Shown here one piece after another: positions 4,658-6,681 of a stretch of DNA of 6,681 bases. The notes below the pieces were generated by a model. The model did not search any database. It saw nothing but the letters and a program-made list of their open reading frames with translations, and was not told the origin of the DNA. The stretch is taken from assembly GCA_023432885.1 (NCBI GenBank), contig JAEZEU010000335.1:1-6681 (forward strand). Direction: 5' to 3'. The stretch comes from Pseudomonadota bacterium. GTDB lineage: Bacteria > Pseudomonadota > Alphaproteobacteria > Rhizobiales > Xanthobacteraceae. Each line of letters begins with the position of its first letter. The first letter of the stretch is position 1. The position numbers and the translations under genes were made by a program.

Positions 4658-6681
4658 CTATTCGCCACCCGTCAGCAATGCAGCGTTCCCACCCGCCGCG
4701 GCCGTATTGACCGTCACCGTCTGTTCGGTGGCAAACCGTGCCAGATAATGCGGCCCGCCGGCCTTCGGCCCGGTTCCGGAGAGGCCAAACCCGCCGAACG
4801 GCTGCACCCCGACAACGGCGCCTATCATGTTGCGGTTGACATAGATGTTGCCGACCCTGAGCCGTGCGAGGATGTCGTCGACGGTGTCGTCGATGCGCGA
4901 ATGAATGCCGAGCGTCAGCCCGTAGCCCGTGCCCTCGATTGACCGCAGCACGCCCTCAAGCCCGTCAGCGGGGTAGCGGACTACATGCAGGATCGGGCCG
5001 AAAACTTCCTCGGTAAGCTGGCTCGCATCCGGCAGTTCGAAGATGTGCGGGGCGACGAAATTGCCCGCTGGCGCCTGGCCGGCAAAGTGCACGCGCGCCT
5101 CCTTCTTCATCCGCGCGATATGCGCATCGAGCTTCTCTTTCGCCTCCGCATCGATCACCGGTCCGACATGCGTTGCGGGATCGGCCGGATCGCCGAGCTT
5201 CAACTCGCGAGCGGCGCCCACGATCATCTCGATGGTGCGGTCGGCGACGTCGTCCTGAACGAACAGGAGCCGCAGCGCCGAGCAGCGCTGGCCGGCGGAG
5301 CGGAACGCCGACGTCACGACGTCGTCGGCGACCTGTTCGGGCAACGCGGTGGCATCGACGATCATCGCATTGATGCCGCCGGTTTCCGCAATCAGCGGCA
5401 CGATCGGCCCGTCCTTGGCGGCGAGCGTGCGGTTGATGGCGCGCGCGACCTCGGTCGAGCCGGTGAACACGACACCGGCAATATCGGGATGGGCGACCAG
5501 CGCCGCCCCGATCTTGCCGTCGCCCTGCACCAGATGCAGCGCGGCATTGGGCACGCCGGCTTCATGCAGCAGCTTCACGGCTTCCGCGGCAATCCGCGGC
5601 GTCTGTTCTGCCGGCTTGGCCACCACGGCATTGCCCGCCATCAGCGCCGCCGTCACTTGCCCCAGGAAAATCGCCAGCGGAAAATTCCACGGCGAGATCG
5701 CCACGAATACGCCGCGGCCGCGCAGCCGCAGGACGTTGCTCTCTCCCGTCGGCCCCGGCATCTTCTCGCCATCGCCGAACAGCTTTCGTCCCTGCGCAGC
5801 GTAGTAGCGGCAGAAGTCGATGGCCTCGCGGACCTCGGAAACGGAATCGTCGAGCGTCTTGCCGCCCTCGGACTGCAGCAGCGCAATGAAGCCGGCCTTG
5901 CGCTCTTCGAGCAACTCCGCGGCGCGCTCCAGCATCGCCGCGCGCTGCGCGGCGCCGGTGGCGCTCCAGCTGAAGAATCCGGCGCGCGCCGCGGCCACTG
6001 CTGCCTCCGCCTGCGGCTGCGCCGCGAGTGCGACGGCCCCGTTCGGCGGGCGCTCCGACGCAACGTCGGCGACGAGCCTGGCAAGCGCGGCGCGCTCGCC
6101 AAATTCGATGCCTCGCGAATTCTTTCGGAACGGCTGGTAGAGATCGGCCGGCAGCGGAATGTCGGGATGGCCTGCGCGGTTCGCTGCGCCGATGATGTCG
6201 GCCGGACGCCGCAGCAGCGTTTCGATCGAGACTGCATTGTCCGCGGTAAGCGCCACGAACGAGGAATTGGCGCCGTTCTCCAGCAGCCGGCGCACCAGAT
6301 AGGCGAGGAGATCGCGATGGCTGCCGACCGGCGCATAGGTGCGACAGGCGACCTCCGGGCGATCGGCGTTCAACTGCGCATAGAGCGCTTCGCCCATGCC
6401 ATGCAGGCGCTGGAATTCGTAGCAGCCGCTATCGCCGGCGAGTTCCAGGATGGTCGCGACCGTCAGCGCGTTGTGCGTGGCAAATTGCGGGGATATGCGC
6501 GGACGAAGGCCAAGCAGCTTCCGTGCGCAGGCGACATAGTTCAGGTCGGTCATCGCCTTGCGGGTGAACACGGGGTAGCCGTCGAGGCCGCGCTCCTGCG
6601 CACGCTTGATCTCGGTGTCCCAATAGGCGCCCTTGACCAGCCGCACCATCATGCGGCGGTCGAGCCTTCGCGCCAGGCCGT
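4658..6681 (-). CDS. putA: Bifunctional proline dehydrogenase / L-glutamate-gamma-semialdehyde dehydrogenase, N-terminus outside window
   Basis: PutA oxidises proline to pyrroline-5-carboxylate with FAD, then the semialdehyde to glutamate with NAD+, channelling the intermediate internally. The window holds 673 residues; the frame stays open at the right edge (GLARRLDRR precedes the Met-Met at 6652). Numbering from that Met: the end of the proline dehydrogenase barrel covers 1-150, with RLVKGAYWDTEIKRAQ and RRLLENGANSSF (121-132), whose two Arg bind the proline carboxylate. The aldehyde dehydrogenase domain covers about 175-640: SPWNFP, Lys345, FTGSTEVA, general base Glu423 in ETGG, nucleophile Cys457 in RSAGQRC (codon 5282-5284), EEVFGP and PFGGFGLSGTGPK. 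The tail TVTVNTAAAGGNAALL is a conserved PutA C-terminal motif. Cys457 is 207 residues from the end, as recalled for the 999-residue Bradyrhizobium enzyme (Cys792). About 326 N-terminal residues are therefore missing. All key residues are present; there is no frameshift. Confidence 0.98.
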   Translation of the reverse strand, partial: GLARRLDRRMMVRLVKGAYWDTEIKRAQERGLDGYPVFTRKAMTDLNYVACARKLLGLRPRISPQFATHNALTVATILELAGDSGCYEFQRLHGMGEALYAQLNADRPEVACRTYAPVGSHRDLLAYLVRRLLENGANSSFVALTADNAVSIETLLRRPADIIGAANRAGHPDIPLPADLYQPFRKNSRGIEFGERAALARLVADVASERPPNGAVALAAQPQAEAAVAAARAGFFSWSATGAAQRAAMLERAAELLEERKAGFIALLQSEGGKTLDDSVSEVREAIDFCRYYAAQGRKLFGDGEKMPGPTGESNVLRLRGRGVFVAISPWNFPLAIFLGQVTAALMAGNAVVAKPAEQTPRIAAEAVKLLHEAGVPNAALHLVQGDGKIGAALVAHPDIAGVVFTGSTEVARAINRTLAAKDGPIVPLIAETGGINAMIVDATALPEQVADDVVTSAFRSAGQRCSALRLLFVQDDVADRTIEMIVGAARELKLGDPADPATHVGPVIDAEAKEKLDAHIARMKKEARVHFAGQAPAGNFVAPHIFELPDASQLTEEVFGPILHVVRYPADGLEGVLRSIEGTGYGLTLGIHSRIDDTVDDILARLRVGNIYVNRNMIGAVVGVQPFGGFGLSGTGPKAGGPHYLARFATEQTVTVNTAAAGGNAALLTGGE

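Noticed and set aside
5653..6336. Second minus-strand frame (227 codons) inside putA
   Set aside because: It is an out-of-frame Arg/Ser/Ala-rich shadow of the PutA reading frame.

Overview
The window is GC-rich chromosomal DNA from an alphaproteobacterium, most likely Bradyrhizobium or a close relative in the Nitrobacteraceae. The pointers are a short-type bifunctional PutA whose C-terminal spacing fits the 999-residue Bradyrhizobium enzyme as I recall it, the strong G/C third-position bias, and two intergenic palindromic elements of the kind scattered through Bradyrhizobium genomes. The genus is inferred from memory and no search was run.

Left part, plus strand. Positions 1-527 carry the 3' end of a coiled-coil protein with an Ala/Pro linker and a small C-terminal domain. 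A clear Rho-independent terminator follows at 562-594. Next is an exported 519-residue protein of unknown function with one c-type haem motif (633-2192), then a 55-residue single-span membrane protein (2275-2442). Positions 2443-2534 lie between convergent genes and hold a short palindrome.

Right part, minus strand. A glutathione S-transferase-like protein (2535-3182) lies 3 nt downstream of a CaiB/BaiF class III CoA-transferase (3186-4394), forming a tight two-gene unit. A 263-nt gap (4395-4657) holds a 105-bp element built of four small hairpins inside imperfect terminal inverted repeats. Beyond it, 4658-6681 encodes the C-terminal two thirds of proline utilisation protein PutA, which runs off the right edge.

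Functionally, PutA oxidises proline to glutamate. The CoA-transferase/GST pair probably handles an organic acid or an electrophilic compound, but its substrate cannot be read from the sequence. I see no mobile element, phage, CRISPR, toxin-antitoxin or defence genes, and no convincing sign of a new multi-gene system. The least understood items are the haem-motif protein and the hairpin-rich intergenic element.
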